This document shows, in pieces, positions 16,320 to 24,164 of a DNA stretch of 64,000 nt. Numbering within the stretch: position 1 is the first letter of the stretch; the number at the start of each line of letters is the position of its first letter. Below the pieces are notes generated by a model. It was not told the DNA's origin. It saw only the letters and a program-made list of their open reading frames with translations, and ran no database searches. Made by a program: the position numbers and the translations under genes. The stretch is from Caulobacterales bacterium (GTDB lineage: Bacteria > Pseudomonadota > Alphaproteobacteria > Caulobacterales > Aquidulcibacteraceae): positions 372,001 through 436,000 of the forward strand of contig JAFLCU010000001.1 in the NCBI GenBank assembly GCA_017303355.1, in the 5' to 3' direction.

Positions 16320-16667
16320 GTGAACACCTATTCTTGGCAAGGCGCGAGCGGCCGTTGGTACGAGTTCGAGATCGCGCGTGCTCAACGCGCCTGGGAGCCG
16401 ACCGGCGGCATCTACATGTTCGTGAAGCCGCAGGAGCAGCCTTCGCTGGATTGGGGCGGCCCGATCTCGCTCTTCATCGCCAAGACCGAGGATTTCTCGC
16501 GCACGCTGGCGCGCCACGACATGTGGCAGGCGGCGGAAAATCTTGGCGCGCGTGAAATCCACCTGCTCGTGATCAAGGACGATCAGACGCGCGCACGCGT
16601 CGAGAAGGACTTGCTGGAAGCGCAAGTGCCCATCCTCAACCGCAACATGCTGCGCCGCGTCGCTTAA
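16320..16667 (+). CDS. Small single-domain GIY-YIG-like protein
   Basis: A 115-residue protein from GTG 16320, chosen because GGAGGGGC lies 6-12 bases upstream; an earlier GTG at 16254 directly follows the vWA-like stop. The order GGIYMFVKP, then ISLFIAKTEDFSRTLARHDMW, GAREIHLLVIKD and a terminal ILN follows the GIY-YIG fold (beta-hairpin GIY..., IGKT/SLxxRLxxH, final N). The canonical second tyrosine and glycine of YIG are replaced (LFIAKT), so nuclease activity is uncertain. Convergent with metB, overlapping it by 4 bases. Confidence 0.65.
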   Translation: MNTYSWQGASGRWYEFEIARAQRAWEPTGGIYMFVKPQEQPSLDWGGPISLFIAKTEDFSRTLARHDMWQAAENLGAREIHLLVIKDDQTRARVEKDLLEAQVPILNRNMLRRVA

Positions 16668-17803
16668 AGCGCCGCTTCCAAATCCGCGATCAAATCTTCC
16701 TCGTGTTCGAGGCCGATAGAGAGACGCAAGAGCGTTTCCGAGATACCGGCGCGTGCGCGCGCCTCCGGCGCCATGCCGGCATGCGTCATGGTCGGCGGAT
16801 GCGAGATCAGCGATTCAACGCCGCCAAGCGATTGCGCCAAGGTGAAGCGTTTGAGCTTCGCCAAAAACGCCGGAACGGCGCCGGCATCGCCAACCAGCTC
16901 GAAGCTCAACATGGCGCCGAAGCCTTTCTGCTGACGCGCGGCAATCGCGTGGCCGACGTGGCTGGCGAGCCCCGGATAATGCACCGCGCGCACGGCGGCG
17001 TGTTCGCTCAGACGCGCGGCGATGCGCGCGGCGGTTTTCTGCTGGCGCTCCAGGCGCACCGAAAGCGTGCGCATGCCGCGCAGCGTAAGCCATGAATCGA
17101 ACGGCGCGCCGGTGACGCCACAGCAATTGGCCCACCATTTCAGCTGCTCGACATCTTCCGCCTTCGCCGCCACGACGGCGCCGCCGACAACGTCGGAATG
17201 GCCGTTGAGATATTTCGTCGTCGAGTGGATGACGAAATCCACCCCCAGCTGGATGGGCTTCTGCAGCAGCGGTGAGAGAAACGTATTGTCCGCCGCCACG
17301 CGCGCGCCGGACGCCTGGGCGGCGCTGGCGACCGCTGCGACATCCACGATGCGCATCAGCGGGTTGCTCGGCGTTTCGATCCAGACCAACGCGGGCTTGC
17401 GCGCTAGAGCCGCGGCCAGCGCGACGGAATCGTTCTGATCGACGAAAAGAACCTCGATCGCCTTCTTGCGCGCGCGCGCATCGAACAGGCGCCACGTGCC
17501 GCCATAGCAATCATGCGGCGCGACAACGAGCGCGCCGGGCTCCAGCAGGTTGAGCACGAGATCGCACGCCGCCATGCCCGATGATGTCACGACAGCGCCA
17601 GCGCCGCGCTCCAGCGCCGCAAGCGTATTGGCCAACACATCGCGCGTGGGGTTTGCGGTGCGGCCGTAATCATAGGCGCGCTTTTTCTGGAAGCCTTCGA
17701 GGCTATAGGCGGCCGATAAATAGATCGGCGGCATCACCGCGCCTTGACCGGGGTCTTCATCGACGCCGATCGAGCAGAGGATGGTTTCGTCGAGATCAGC
17801 CAT
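16664..17803 (-). CDS. metB: Cystathionine gamma-synthase / O-acylhomoserine sulfhydrylase (PLP enzyme)
   Basis: A 379-residue Cys/Met-metabolism PLP enzyme. The cofactor lysine is K197 in HSTTKYLNGHSDVVGG; TSSGMAAC (phosphate-binding region), YDYGRTANPTR and the late SLGGVESLISHP block are all present. It joins an acylated homoserine with cysteine (or sulfide) in methionine synthesis. The start overlaps the end of the MetX-like acyltransferase by 8 bases, which makes that enzyme's product its likely substrate. Whether it is a MetB or a MetZ enzyme cannot be decided by eye. Expression should follow the SAM-II riboswitch at the head of the operon. Confidence 0.85.
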   Translation of the reverse strand: MADLDETILCSIGVDEDPGQGAVMPPIYLSAAYSLEGFQKKRAYDYGRTANPTRDVLANTLAALERGAGAVVTSSGMAACDLVLNLLEPGALVVAPHDCYGGTWRLFDARARKKAIEVLFVDQNDSVALAAALARKPALVWIETPSNPLMRIVDVAAVASAAQASGARVAADNTFLSPLLQKPIQLGVDFVIHSTTKYLNGHSDVVGGAVVAAKAEDVEQLKWWANCCGVTGAPFDSWLTLRGMRTLSVRLERQQKTAARIAARLSEHAAVRAVHYPGLASHVGHAIAARQQKGFGAMLSFELVGDAGAVPAFLAKLKRFTLAQSLGGVESLISHPPTMTHAGMAPEARARAGISETLLRLSIGLEHEEDLIADLEAAL

Positions 17804-18770
17804 GGCCGAGGAACTCGCGCAGCACAGCGCCCACGCGCTCGGGCTCCTTTAGGAAAGCATCGTGGCCATAGAGCGAAGGCAGCGTGCGCAGCGCCGTGCA
17901 GTCCGGCAAGCGGCGCGCCAGATCCCCGACATCCGCGAACGGTGCGATCTGGTCGGTTGGGCAGGCCAGCAAGGTGGTTGGCGCACTGATCAATTCGGGC
18001 GCGACGGCGCAGCGATCGATCGATTCGGAGAGCGACAGCCAGCGCTTCGGCGCCATCACATCGACATAAGCGTCGCCCCGCGCGATCAGATAGCGATCGA
18101 GCTCCGAGCGGCCTTCGGCATCGAGTGTCGTGTCGGCGAAGCGCTCGGCGAACTCGTCGCCGCTGCGATAGGTGATCATCGCCAATTGCCGCGCCAGCGC
18201 CAAGCCTTGCGCGACGTCGCCCCGCGCGATGGCGAATTCGACGATGCGCCGCTGCACGCCGCGCCAACCGCGCGCGAGTGCTGCGGGCTTATGCGCGGCG
18301 CAGATCACGCAGAGCCGCTTCACGCGCTCTGGCGCGAACGCGGCAAAGCTCAAGCCAACCTGGCCGCCATAGGACGAGCCGATCCACGCTTCGATCTCGC
18401 GCACGCCGAGCGCATCGAGCGCCGCCGCGATCAGCCGCGCCTGGTCGCGCGGCGACAGACGCACGCGGTGATCCTCGATCGGCGCGAAATCAAAGCCGAT
18501 CACGCAAAAATCCTCGAGATCGATCGCGGCGCCCGGCGCGACGTGATCGCGCCACCAGCCATCGGCGCCGCCGACGAAGCGCCCGCTCGAGATGCCGCCG
18601 CTGACGATCACCATCGGCGCGTCCGCCCGCCCGTAGCGGCGCAGACGCACGTGCGCGTCCGGCAACGCGTCGCCGGTATCGAGACGAAAATCCCCGGGCA
18701 CGGGAACGAAAACGTCCTCGCCCTCGGCGTTCAGCTCAGGCTGGATGCGGCGGTTCGGCACGGCGCTCAT
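17796..18770 (-). CDS. metX: Homoserine O-acyltransferase (MetX-like alpha/beta hydrolase fold)
   Basis: A 324-residue alpha/beta-hydrolase-fold acyltransferase with nucleophile Ser133 in GSSYGGQVGLSFA, a preceding SGGISSGRFVGG oxyanion region and a C-terminal histidine in YGHDAFLKEPE. MetX-type enzymes acylate homoserine with acetyl-CoA or succinyl-CoA, the first committed step to methionine. It starts one base after the stop of the ACT-like gene and overlaps metB, forming a three-gene operon under a SAM-II riboswitch. Some relatives use succinyl-CoA; the acyl donor is not settled here. Confidence 0.85.
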   Translation of the reverse strand: MSAVPNRRIQPELNAEGEDVFVPVPGDFRLDTGDALPDAHVRLRRYGRADAPMVIVSGGISSGRFVGGADGWWRDHVAPGAAIDLEDFCVIGFDFAPIEDHRVRLSPRDQARLIAAALDALGVREIEAWIGSSYGGQVGLSFAAFAPERVKRLCVICAAHKPAALARGWRGVQRRIVEFAIARGDVAQGLALARQLAMITYRSGDEFAERFADTTLDAEGRSELDRYLIARGDAYVDVMAPKRWLSLSESIDRCAVAPELISAPTTLLACPTDQIAPFADVGDLARRLPDCTALRTLPSLYGHDAFLKEPERVGAVLREFLGHG

Positions 18771-18771
18771 T

Positions 18772-19101
18772 TCAGGCGGCTTGCTCGGCCGACTTGGCCA
18801 GCATCAGGTGCTCGACGCTGGCCGCGCCCTCCACCAGGGCTCCAAGGTCATGCACGAACGCGCGGGCGCGCGCGGCCGAAATGGCCTTCACCCGGCAACG
18901 CAGCACGAAGAGATCGGCGGTGCGGTTCAGGCTCAGCGCATGCACCTCGGCGCCAGCCTGGCTCAGGCGCTCGGTAATGCCGCCAATGGACGACCAATCC
19001 TTCAGCGAGAACAGCATTTCATGCTGCAGCTCGAGCCCCGGAAGACAGAAATCTTCCGTGCTACAGGCGGGGTCCAGTGGGGTTTCAGTCGAGAATGCCA
19101 T
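18772..19101 (-). CDS. Small ACT-like protein leading the met operon
   Basis: A 109-residue protein. The pattern LFSLKDWSSIGGITERLSQAGAEVHALSLNR ... FVLRCRV ... ARAFVHDLGAL (split blocks here) fits a beta-alpha-beta ACT-like fold as found in amino-acid-sensing regulatory subunits. First gene after the SAM-II riboswitch, one base from metX, with GGAAGG about 10 bases before its ATG. It may sense an amino acid and modulate MetX or MetB; this is inference from position and fold. Confidence 0.6.
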   Translation of the reverse strand: MAFSTETPLDPACSTEDFCLPGLELQHEMLFSLKDWSSIGGITERLSQAGAEVHALSLNRTADLFVLRCRVKAISAARARAFVHDLGALVEGAASVEHLMLAKSAEQAA

Positions 19102-19158
19102 AGCAAAGCGCCTTCCAATTCGAGCGTCGAATGAGGCGTTCGCTTGCGGGCCGGAGGG

Positions 19159-19174
19159 GTGCGCCGGGGCGCAC
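19159..19174 (-). promoter_or_regulatory. Perfect hairpin between the SAM-II aptamer and the first met gene
   Basis: Arms GTGCGCC and GGCGCAC enclose a 2-base CC loop (minus strand). It lies directly after the aptamer and is not followed by a T run, so it is not a standard terminator; it may be part of the expression platform. Confidence 0.45.
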
Positions 19175-19179
19175 TCACC

Positions 19180-19236
19180 TTCGCTTTAGCTGTATTTTTA
19201 ACGCGCCCGCAAGCTGAGCATCAAATCGGCGCGGCG
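19180..19236 (-). ncRNA. SAM-II (metA) riboswitch
   Basis: On the minus strand the sequence has the full SAM-II order: P1 5' arm GCGCC, the conserved GATTTGA, a short loop, P1 3' arm within GCGGGCGC, GTTAAAAATA, then the 3' pseudoknot strand GCTAAAG. The known SAM-II class binds S-adenosylmethionine and switches off methionine genes in alphaproteobacteria, commonly ahead of metA/metX. Here it precedes the ACT-like gene, metX and metB. The first recognisable start codon is about 80 bases downstream, further than usual. Confidence 0.9.
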
Positions 19237-19343
19237 GGTTCTATAGCGCAGCCGAGAGCGGCTGTCACGGGGATTGTTGCAGAGGCGGGGGACGGCGCCG
19301 CCGATCAAAGCTATCAGCCGCCGAACTTCGGTTCCATGCTCGC

Positions 19344-19886
19344 TTAGCGAACTTCCCAAACCGTTGCGATTTCAACGGGGATGTTGAACGGGAGAGTGTT
19401 CACGCCCACGGCGAACCGCGCACCCAGGCCAGCTTCGCCAAACACCTCGACGAAAAGGTCGGAGGCGCCGTTTGCGACTCGCGGCTGCTCGTGAAACTCA
19501 TCGGCGCTCGCGACGAACGCGCTGATCTGTACGCATTGAACCACCCGGTTGAGCGTGCCGCCGCACGCCGATTTGAGCAGCGCCAACACGTTCAAGCCGA
19601 CGGCGCGCGCGGCGGCATAGCCCTGCTCCACACTAAGATCGACGCCCACTCTGCCCATCGCCACCTCGCCGACGGTGTTCGCTGGACCTAGGCCCGCAAG
19701 ATGAATCAGCCTGCCAACGCGCCGAAACGCGACGTAGTTCGCGGCTGGCCGAGGCGGCTCCGGCAAATTGATCCCAAGCTCGACAATGCGGCGGTCCGGC
19801 GAGACGAGGCGACCGGCATGCGCTTGGCCCGGCGCGAGCGAAGCAAGCAAGGATGAGACGATCAGTCTGCGCGAAGGGGCCCTCAT
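19344..19886 (-). CDS. Exported RidA/YjgF-family protein
   Basis: A 180-residue protein with an N-terminal signal (LIVSSLLASLAPGQAHA, about 9-25) followed by a RidA-like domain: YVAFRRVGRLIHLAGLGPA, GYAAARAVGLNVLALLKSA, and a late segment ending IPVEIATVWEVR. Cytosolic RidA removes reactive enamines made by PLP enzymes; the conserved arginine of the classical active site (RxxV/T near the end) is not obvious, so this periplasmic relative may have another role. Its start overlaps the dipeptidase stop by 4 bases, so it is the second gene of that operon. Confidence 0.75.
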   Translation of the reverse strand: MRAPSRRLIVSSLLASLAPGQAHAGRLVSPDRRIVELGINLPEPPRPAANYVAFRRVGRLIHLAGLGPANTVGEVAMGRVGVDLSVEQGYAAARAVGLNVLALLKSACGGTLNRVVQCVQISAFVASADEFHEQPRVANGASDLFVEVFGEAGLGARFAVGVNTLPFNIPVEIATVWEVR

Positions 19887-21037
19887 GCCCCTTGCCTGCC
19901 GTTCCAGACGGCTTCGAACACGCGCAGAAAATTTCCGCCTAGAAAGCCGATGGTATTTTCTTCGCCATAGCCGCGCCGCAGCAATTCCGACACCAGGTAG
20001 GGCAATTGGCGATAGTTTGTGAACACGGGCCTGAAATTTGCGTCGATGTCAGTGCCCAGACTCACATGTTCGGGGCCGAGCACTTCGCCAAGATCCATGA
20101 TGCGGTCGACGAACTCGGCCATGGTCGAGATGCCAATGCCCGCGGGCCATGCGCCGATCACGCCGCCGCGACGGCAGACCTCTTGCGCAAGGTCGGTAGT
20201 GACGAAGCGGTCGTTCGTCGCGCCGCGCCCCTGGAGATGCGTATGGGAAAGCATCAGCGGTCGAGTTGAGACGTTGAGGGCGGCCGTCACCGTCGCCTCC
20301 GACGCGTGCGCCAAGTCAGCCACCATGCCGAGCCGTTCCATCTCGCCGATGACTTCCGCGCCGAATGGCGTCAATCCGCCGCTCTCGGCTGGCGCGGTTT
20401 GGATATCTCCGAGCTCGTTTGGCCGATAATGCACAAGCGTAATCGAACGCACGCCGTCGCTAAACGCACGCGTGACGTTGCCTAGGTCGCCCGCCAGAAA
20501 ATCGGCCCCCTCGAAGGTTATGAAGGCGGCTACGCCGCGCCGCTCCAGGATACGGCGAAAATCGCCGGGCGCTTCTACAATGGTCGCGCCTTCGCGCCGC
20601 AGCGCCGCTTTGAGGTTCACCACTTGGCGATCATAGCTCTGACGCGCCTCACCCGGCTGAAAGTCGCGCTGCACGGCGGGCCAACCGCGGGCGAAATCCA
20701 TCACTTGAAAATCCGCCACCAGCGAAAAGCTCGCGCCGCAGAGCAAGCCCGCGCGCATATCGCTTATCGCGGCATGTTCGAACGATCCGCCCGCAGCCAA
20801 GGCGGCTAAGGTAGGCGCAAGATTGGCGGCATCGCGCACGAAGGTGCGGCCGGGATGAGCGTGCACATCGATGGCCGGATTCGCCCGCAGCAACGCGCGG
20901 GCGCGACGCAAATACGCCCCATCAGGCTCGAACCCGAAGAGCGCGGCGTCCTCGGCTGACAAGGCCGCGCCCGCGCAGCCCGCCGCCACCGCGCCAGCCG
21001 CGCCAAGCGCTCCAAACAACATGGTTCTGCGTCGCAT
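19883..21037 (-). CDS. Exported membrane-dipeptidase family (M19) metalloenzyme
   Basis: A 384-residue protein from ATG 21037 (MRRRTMLFGALG), preferred over GTG 21055 because GGGGTGA lies just upstream. The signal is Tat-like with a lipobox (VAAGC). Renal-dipeptidase features are visible: metal pair in IDVHAHPG, the bridging glutamate in TFEGADFL, MVADLAHAS and LSHTHLQG (late histidines), and SLGTDID. Such enzymes split dipeptides or related amides in the periplasm. It is divergent from a MarR gene and forms an operon with an exported RidA protein. Link to the rhamnose genes is by position and a shared promoter motif only. Confidence 0.85.
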   Translation of the reverse strand: MRRRTMLFGALGAAGAVAAGCAGAALSAEDAALFGFEPDGAYLRRARALLRANPAIDVHAHPGRTFVRDAANLAPTLAALAAGGSFEHAAISDMRAGLLCGASFSLVADFQVMDFARGWPAVQRDFQPGEARQSYDRQVVNLKAALRREGATIVEAPGDFRRILERRGVAAFITFEGADFLAGDLGNVTRAFSDGVRSITLVHYRPNELGDIQTAPAESGGLTPFGAEVIGEMERLGMVADLAHASEATVTAALNVSTRPLMLSHTHLQGRGATNDRFVTTDLAQEVCRRGGVIGAWPAGIGISTMAEFVDRIMDLGEVLGPEHVSLGTDIDANFRPVFTNYRQLPYLVSELLRRGYGEENTIGFLGGNFLRVFEAVWNGRQGA

Positions 21038-21058
21038 TTGATCACCCCTGGTCACACC

Positions 21059-21077
21059 TGTTACTATTTGTTATGAC
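21059..21077. promoter_or_regulatory. Candidate MarR box in the dipeptidase/marR divergent promoter
   Basis: TGTTACTATTTGTTATGAC here closely matches TGTTACTTTTTATTGTCAT at 21645-21663 ahead of the TonB receptor. Two copies bracketing the marR gene suggest it binds both. Confidence 0.5.
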
Positions 21078-21107
21078 CTAAGCTCGCAAGCTTGAATGTG
21101 CAGGTTC

Positions 21108-21623
21108 ATGCCCAAGACCACCCCACCCTCCAGCGAATTGCGTTCACGGTCGCAAAATGCCGCGCCGCGAGAGGCGCCTCTGCTTCGGCTGGATGATTAT
21201 CTACCCTATCACCTGACCGTCACCGCAAACGTCGTCTCCAATCTGATTGGCGGCGCCTATCGCGCGCGCTTTGGTCTCTCCGTTTGGCAATGGCGCGTGC
21301 TGTGCACGCTCGGAGCCGAAGGCGCGATGACAGCGCAAAATGTTGTTTCCATTACGGCTATGGACAAAATGACGGTGAGCAGGGCGATCAGGGGGCTGCG
21401 TCAGCGCGGGCTGGTCAGCCGCCAGCGCTCCTCGACCGACGCGCGCGCCTACCTGCTCGCACTCACCGCGCACGGGACCGCAGCCTATGCCGAGATCGCC
21501 CCACTTGCGCTCGCCCTCCAGGAAACCGTTCTCGGCGAACTCAGCGAAGAGCAGCGCGCACTGCTCATGACCGCACTTCGGACCGTCCGGGCCAAGGCCC
21601 TATCGATGAATTCCAACGACTAG
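21108..21623 (+). CDS. MarR-family transcriptional regulator
   Basis: A 171-residue winged-helix regulator (ATG 21108; ATG 21096 is also possible). The core reads FGLSVWQWRVLCTLGAEGAM, then ITAMDKMTVSRAIRGLRQRG (recognition helix) and the wing SRQRSSTDARAYLLALT, all MarR-typical. The charged C-terminus would complete the dimer. It lies between the divergent dipeptidase/ridA operon and the TonB receptor gene, and the same AT-rich box occurs on both sides of it. Ligand unknown. Confidence 0.9.
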   Translation: MPKTTPPSSELRSRSQNAAPREAPLLRLDDYLPYHLTVTANVVSNLIGGAYRARFGLSVWQWRVLCTLGAEGAMTAQNVVSITAMDKMTVSRAIRGLRQRGLVSRQRSSTDARAYLLALTAHGTAAYAEIAPLALALQETVLGELSEEQRALLMTALRTVRAKALSMNSND

Positions 21624-21644
21624 CCCCATTCGACTAGTTGCATT

Positions 21645-21663
21645 TGTTACTTTTTATTGTCAT
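21645..21663. promoter_or_regulatory. Second candidate MarR box, upstream of the TonB receptor
   Basis: TGTTACTTTTTATTGTCAT matches the box at 21059-21077 at 15 of 19 positions or so. It lies 18 bases before the TGATCG array of the same promoter, so the receptor may be under both regulators. Confidence 0.45.
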
Positions 21664-21676
21664 CATTGGTCATCGT

Positions 21677-21710
21677 AGGATGATCGGTAATGATCGATTT
21701 TGATCATCCT
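21677..21710. promoter_or_regulatory. Candidate DeoR (RhaR-type) operator array ahead of TonB receptor
   Basis: Three boxes start exactly 10 bases apart: TGATCG at 21681, TGATCG at 21691 and TGATCA at 21701. The set is also enclosed by an inverted repeat, AGGATGATC (21677-21685) and GATCATCCT (21702-21710). Equivalent arrays occur at four other promoters of the locus. Confidence 0.65.
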
Positions 21711-21750
21711 CAAAGGCGGATGCGCTCATTCCGCGCGGCGCCGAGGGAAA

Positions 21751-21772
21751 TCCCGCCCGGGATGGGGCGGGA
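21751..21772 (+). promoter_or_regulatory. 5' leader hairpin ahead of TonB receptor
   Basis: A perfect 8-bp stem TCCCGCCC / GGGCGGGA with loop GGGATG lies just before AGGGAGGAAAAC and ATG 21787; same dimensions as the hairpin at 4923-4944. Confidence 0.45.
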
Positions 21773-21786
21773 CCAGGGAGGAAAAC

Positions 21787-24093
21787 ATGCAGGGGTCGGC
21801 CAAGAAATTCGGCAAGGGCTTGTGGGGCGTCACAGCGCTGGCCACGTTCGCGAGCATCATGACGCCTACCGCTCACGCCCAGGAAGGCGCCGAGCAAGCC
21901 GACGAGATCGTCGTGACCGCGCGTCGCCGCGAGGAAACGCTCCAATCGGCGCCCTTGTCTGTCAGCGCGTTCACGGCCGAAACGCTCGACAACGCCGGCG
22001 TCCAAAACATCGAAGACGTCGCCACGATGACGCCAGGGTTCACGTTCGCGCCGCTGTTCGGCGGCGGCGGTTCGGTGCCGGTCATCCGCGGACAATCGAC
22101 GACCATCGGCGAGGCCAACGTGGGCTTCTTCATCGACGGCGTTTATCAATCGTCGCGCGCCACCATGGACGCCATGCTTGGCCCCGACATTCAGCAAATT
22201 GAAATCGTCAAAGGCCCGCAAAGCGCGCTCTACGGCCGCAACACTTTCGGCGGCGCGGTCAACATCATCACACGCGCGCCCAGCAACGAGTTGGAAGGCG
22301 TTCTCGAGGCAAGCTACGGCGAATTCAACACCGTTGGCCTGCGCGGCTCGCTGAGCGGCCCAATCGCTCAGGACAGTCTCTATTTCCGGATCGGCGGCGC
22401 CTATAATTCAAGCGACGGCTATTTCACCAACAGCCTGACAGGGGGCAATCTCGACGCGCGCGAGACAACCGTACTTACCGGCGCCCTTGAAGCTCGCCCC
22501 AACAATGAGTGGCTATTCCGCCTTCGCGCCGCCTATCAGAACACCGAAGATGGCGATGATCCGCTGCGTTTCGCTGTAAACAACGCATTCCCGACGGCGC
22601 TGCAAGGGCCGCCCACGCCTGCGGGCAATCAAATGTATGTGGGCGAGGTTCAGGGCTCCGACACCTTCGCCGTCACGCCCGGCCACAACAACACGGAGCT
22701 CGGCAGCTATTCCTTGACCGCCCAGTGGCAGGGCGATTCAATGACGTTCACGTCCATCTCGGGCTTTAATGACCTCGGCTTGGATTTGGCGGTGGACGGC
22801 GATTACAGCGCGGCTCAGGCCAATTACCAAACCACGCTGGTCGACCAATACGACCTAAGCCAAGAGTTCCGCTTGGCGTCGAATAACGATGACCGCCTCT
22901 CTTGGCTCATCGGCGCGTATTATTACAGGCTCTCCGCCCACACACAGGTCAACAACGCCTACGGCGCCGACGCCGTGTCCATCATCACCACGACCGGAGC
23001 TCCGGGCTTCGCCGCTTGGCGGCGCCTGATTGGCGGCGCAACGAGCGATCTCAACGAAGAGACCGAGAGCGTCGCCCTATTTGGCCAGCTGGGATATGAT
23101 CTGACGGATCAGCTCACGCTCACGCTCGAGGGCCGGTGGACCGAGGAAACCAAGAGCGCGGATCAAGTCGCGGTCAGCGGGCTGCTTAACCCGACAGGGC
23201 CGGTGACCGGCGTGTTCAACGCCGAGAGTGATTTCGAGAGCTTTGTGCCACGCGTGACACTTGAATACCAAGCCACGGACGACATCCTGCTCTACGCCAC
23301 AGTCGCGCAGGCCGAAAAAGCCGGCGGCTTCAACACCAACATCGTCGCGGGCTCGCCGATACCAAGCGAACGCTTCTACGATCCCGAAACCGCGTGGAAT
23401 TACGAAATCGGCGCAAAGACCTCGTGGTATGATGGCCGTCTCGTGCTCAACGGCGCGATCTATCAGATCGACTGGTCCGATCAGATTGTCCGCGCGGTCG
23501 GTACATCAGGCGCGCTGCTTAACGTCAATGCTGGCGCGACCTCCATCCAAGGCGCCGAAATCGAGGTTCGCGCGCAGCTGATGGAGGGCCTCGAGTTCAA
23601 CGCGGGCGTGGCCTACACGGACTCGCAGTATGACGATTACAATTTCGCTATCCTCGGCGTGATTGGAATGCCCTCTCAGCTTGAAGGAACACGACTGCAG
23701 TACGTATCCGAGTGGCAAGCCAACACGGCCATCCAATATGTCATGCCCGTCAGCGCCGATCTCGACTGGTTCACGCGCCTCGACGTGAGCTACCAATCGG
23801 ATCAAAGCGTCGTCCAACCGGCGAGCGCTTATGTTGGCGACACGACGCTCGTGAACCTGCGAACGGGCCTTGATTTCAATAATGTCTCGTTCCGCATCTT
23901 CGCCAACAACCTGACCGAGGAAGACACGGCCGTAACCGGCGTGTTCACGCCCGATCCCGGACAGCAATATGATTACGTTCGCGGGCAGCTTGGCATCGGC
24001 GGCGCGCCGCTGGTCGGCCGGCAATTGTTCGGCGGCATCATCACAACGCGCTCGCCGCGTGTGATCGGCGCCTCGGTGAACGTGCGTTTCTAG
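21787..24093 (+). CDS. TonB-dependent receptor of the rhamnose locus
   Basis: A 768-residue receptor from ATG 21787, chosen for its strong Shine-Dalgarno AGGGAGGAAAAC (an ATG 29 codons earlier gives a non-signal extension). The signal ends near AHAQ, followed by a TonB-box region DEIVVTARRREETLQ, plug motif IEIVKGPQSALYGRNTFGG and a barrel ending in F (SVNVRF). Placed at the edge of the rhamnose locus and carrying the shared TGATCG promoter array, it probably imports rhamnose-containing oligosaccharides. A terminator follows before lldD. Confidence 0.9.
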   Translation: MQGSAKKFGKGLWGVTALATFASIMTPTAHAQEGAEQADEIVVTARRREETLQSAPLSVSAFTAETLDNAGVQNIEDVATMTPGFTFAPLFGGGGSVPVIRGQSTTIGEANVGFFIDGVYQSSRATMDAMLGPDIQQIEIVKGPQSALYGRNTFGGAVNIITRAPSNELEGVLEASYGEFNTVGLRGSLSGPIAQDSLYFRIGGAYNSSDGYFTNSLTGGNLDARETTVLTGALEARPNNEWLFRLRAAYQNTEDGDDPLRFAVNNAFPTALQGPPTPAGNQMYVGEVQGSDTFAVTPGHNNTELGSYSLTAQWQGDSMTFTSISGFNDLGLDLAVDGDYSAAQANYQTTLVDQYDLSQEFRLASNNDDRLSWLIGAYYYRLSAHTQVNNAYGADAVSIITTTGAPGFAAWRRLIGGATSDLNEETESVALFGQLGYDLTDQLTLTLEGRWTEETKSADQVAVSGLLNPTGPVTGVFNAESDFESFVPRVTLEYQATDDILLYATVAQAEKAGGFNTNIVAGSPIPSERFYDPETAWNYEIGAKTSWYDGRLVLNGAIYQIDWSDQIVRAVGTSGALLNVNAGATSIQGAEIEVRAQLMEGLEFNAGVAYTDSQYDDYNFAILGVIGMPSQLEGTRLQYVSEWQANTAIQYVMPVSADLDWFTRLDVSYQSDQSVVQPASAYVGDTTLVNLRTGLDFNNVSFRIFANNLTEEDTAVTGVFTPDPGQQYDYVRGQLGIGGAPLVGRQLFGGIITTRSPRVIGASVNVRF

Positions 24094-24119
24094 CGTGACG
24101 CTCGATTGATCCTCCCCCT

Positions 24120-24159
24120 AAGCGCGGCGATCTCTCTTGGTCGTCGCGCTTCTTTTTTT
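24120..24159 (+). terminator. Rho-independent terminator/attenuator between receptor and lldD
   Basis: Stem AAGCGCGGCGA (24120-24130) with TCGTCGCGCTT (24141-24151), then CTTTTTTT. The lldD start codon at 24165 begins only about 5 bases after the T run, so lldD needs read-through or an unusually placed promoter. Confidence 0.75.
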
Positions 24160-24164
24160 GGCGG

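Noticed and set aside
19144..19347. 67-residue plus-strand frame
   Set aside because: It lies antisense to the SAM-II riboswitch and leader; the RNA structure explains the sequence.
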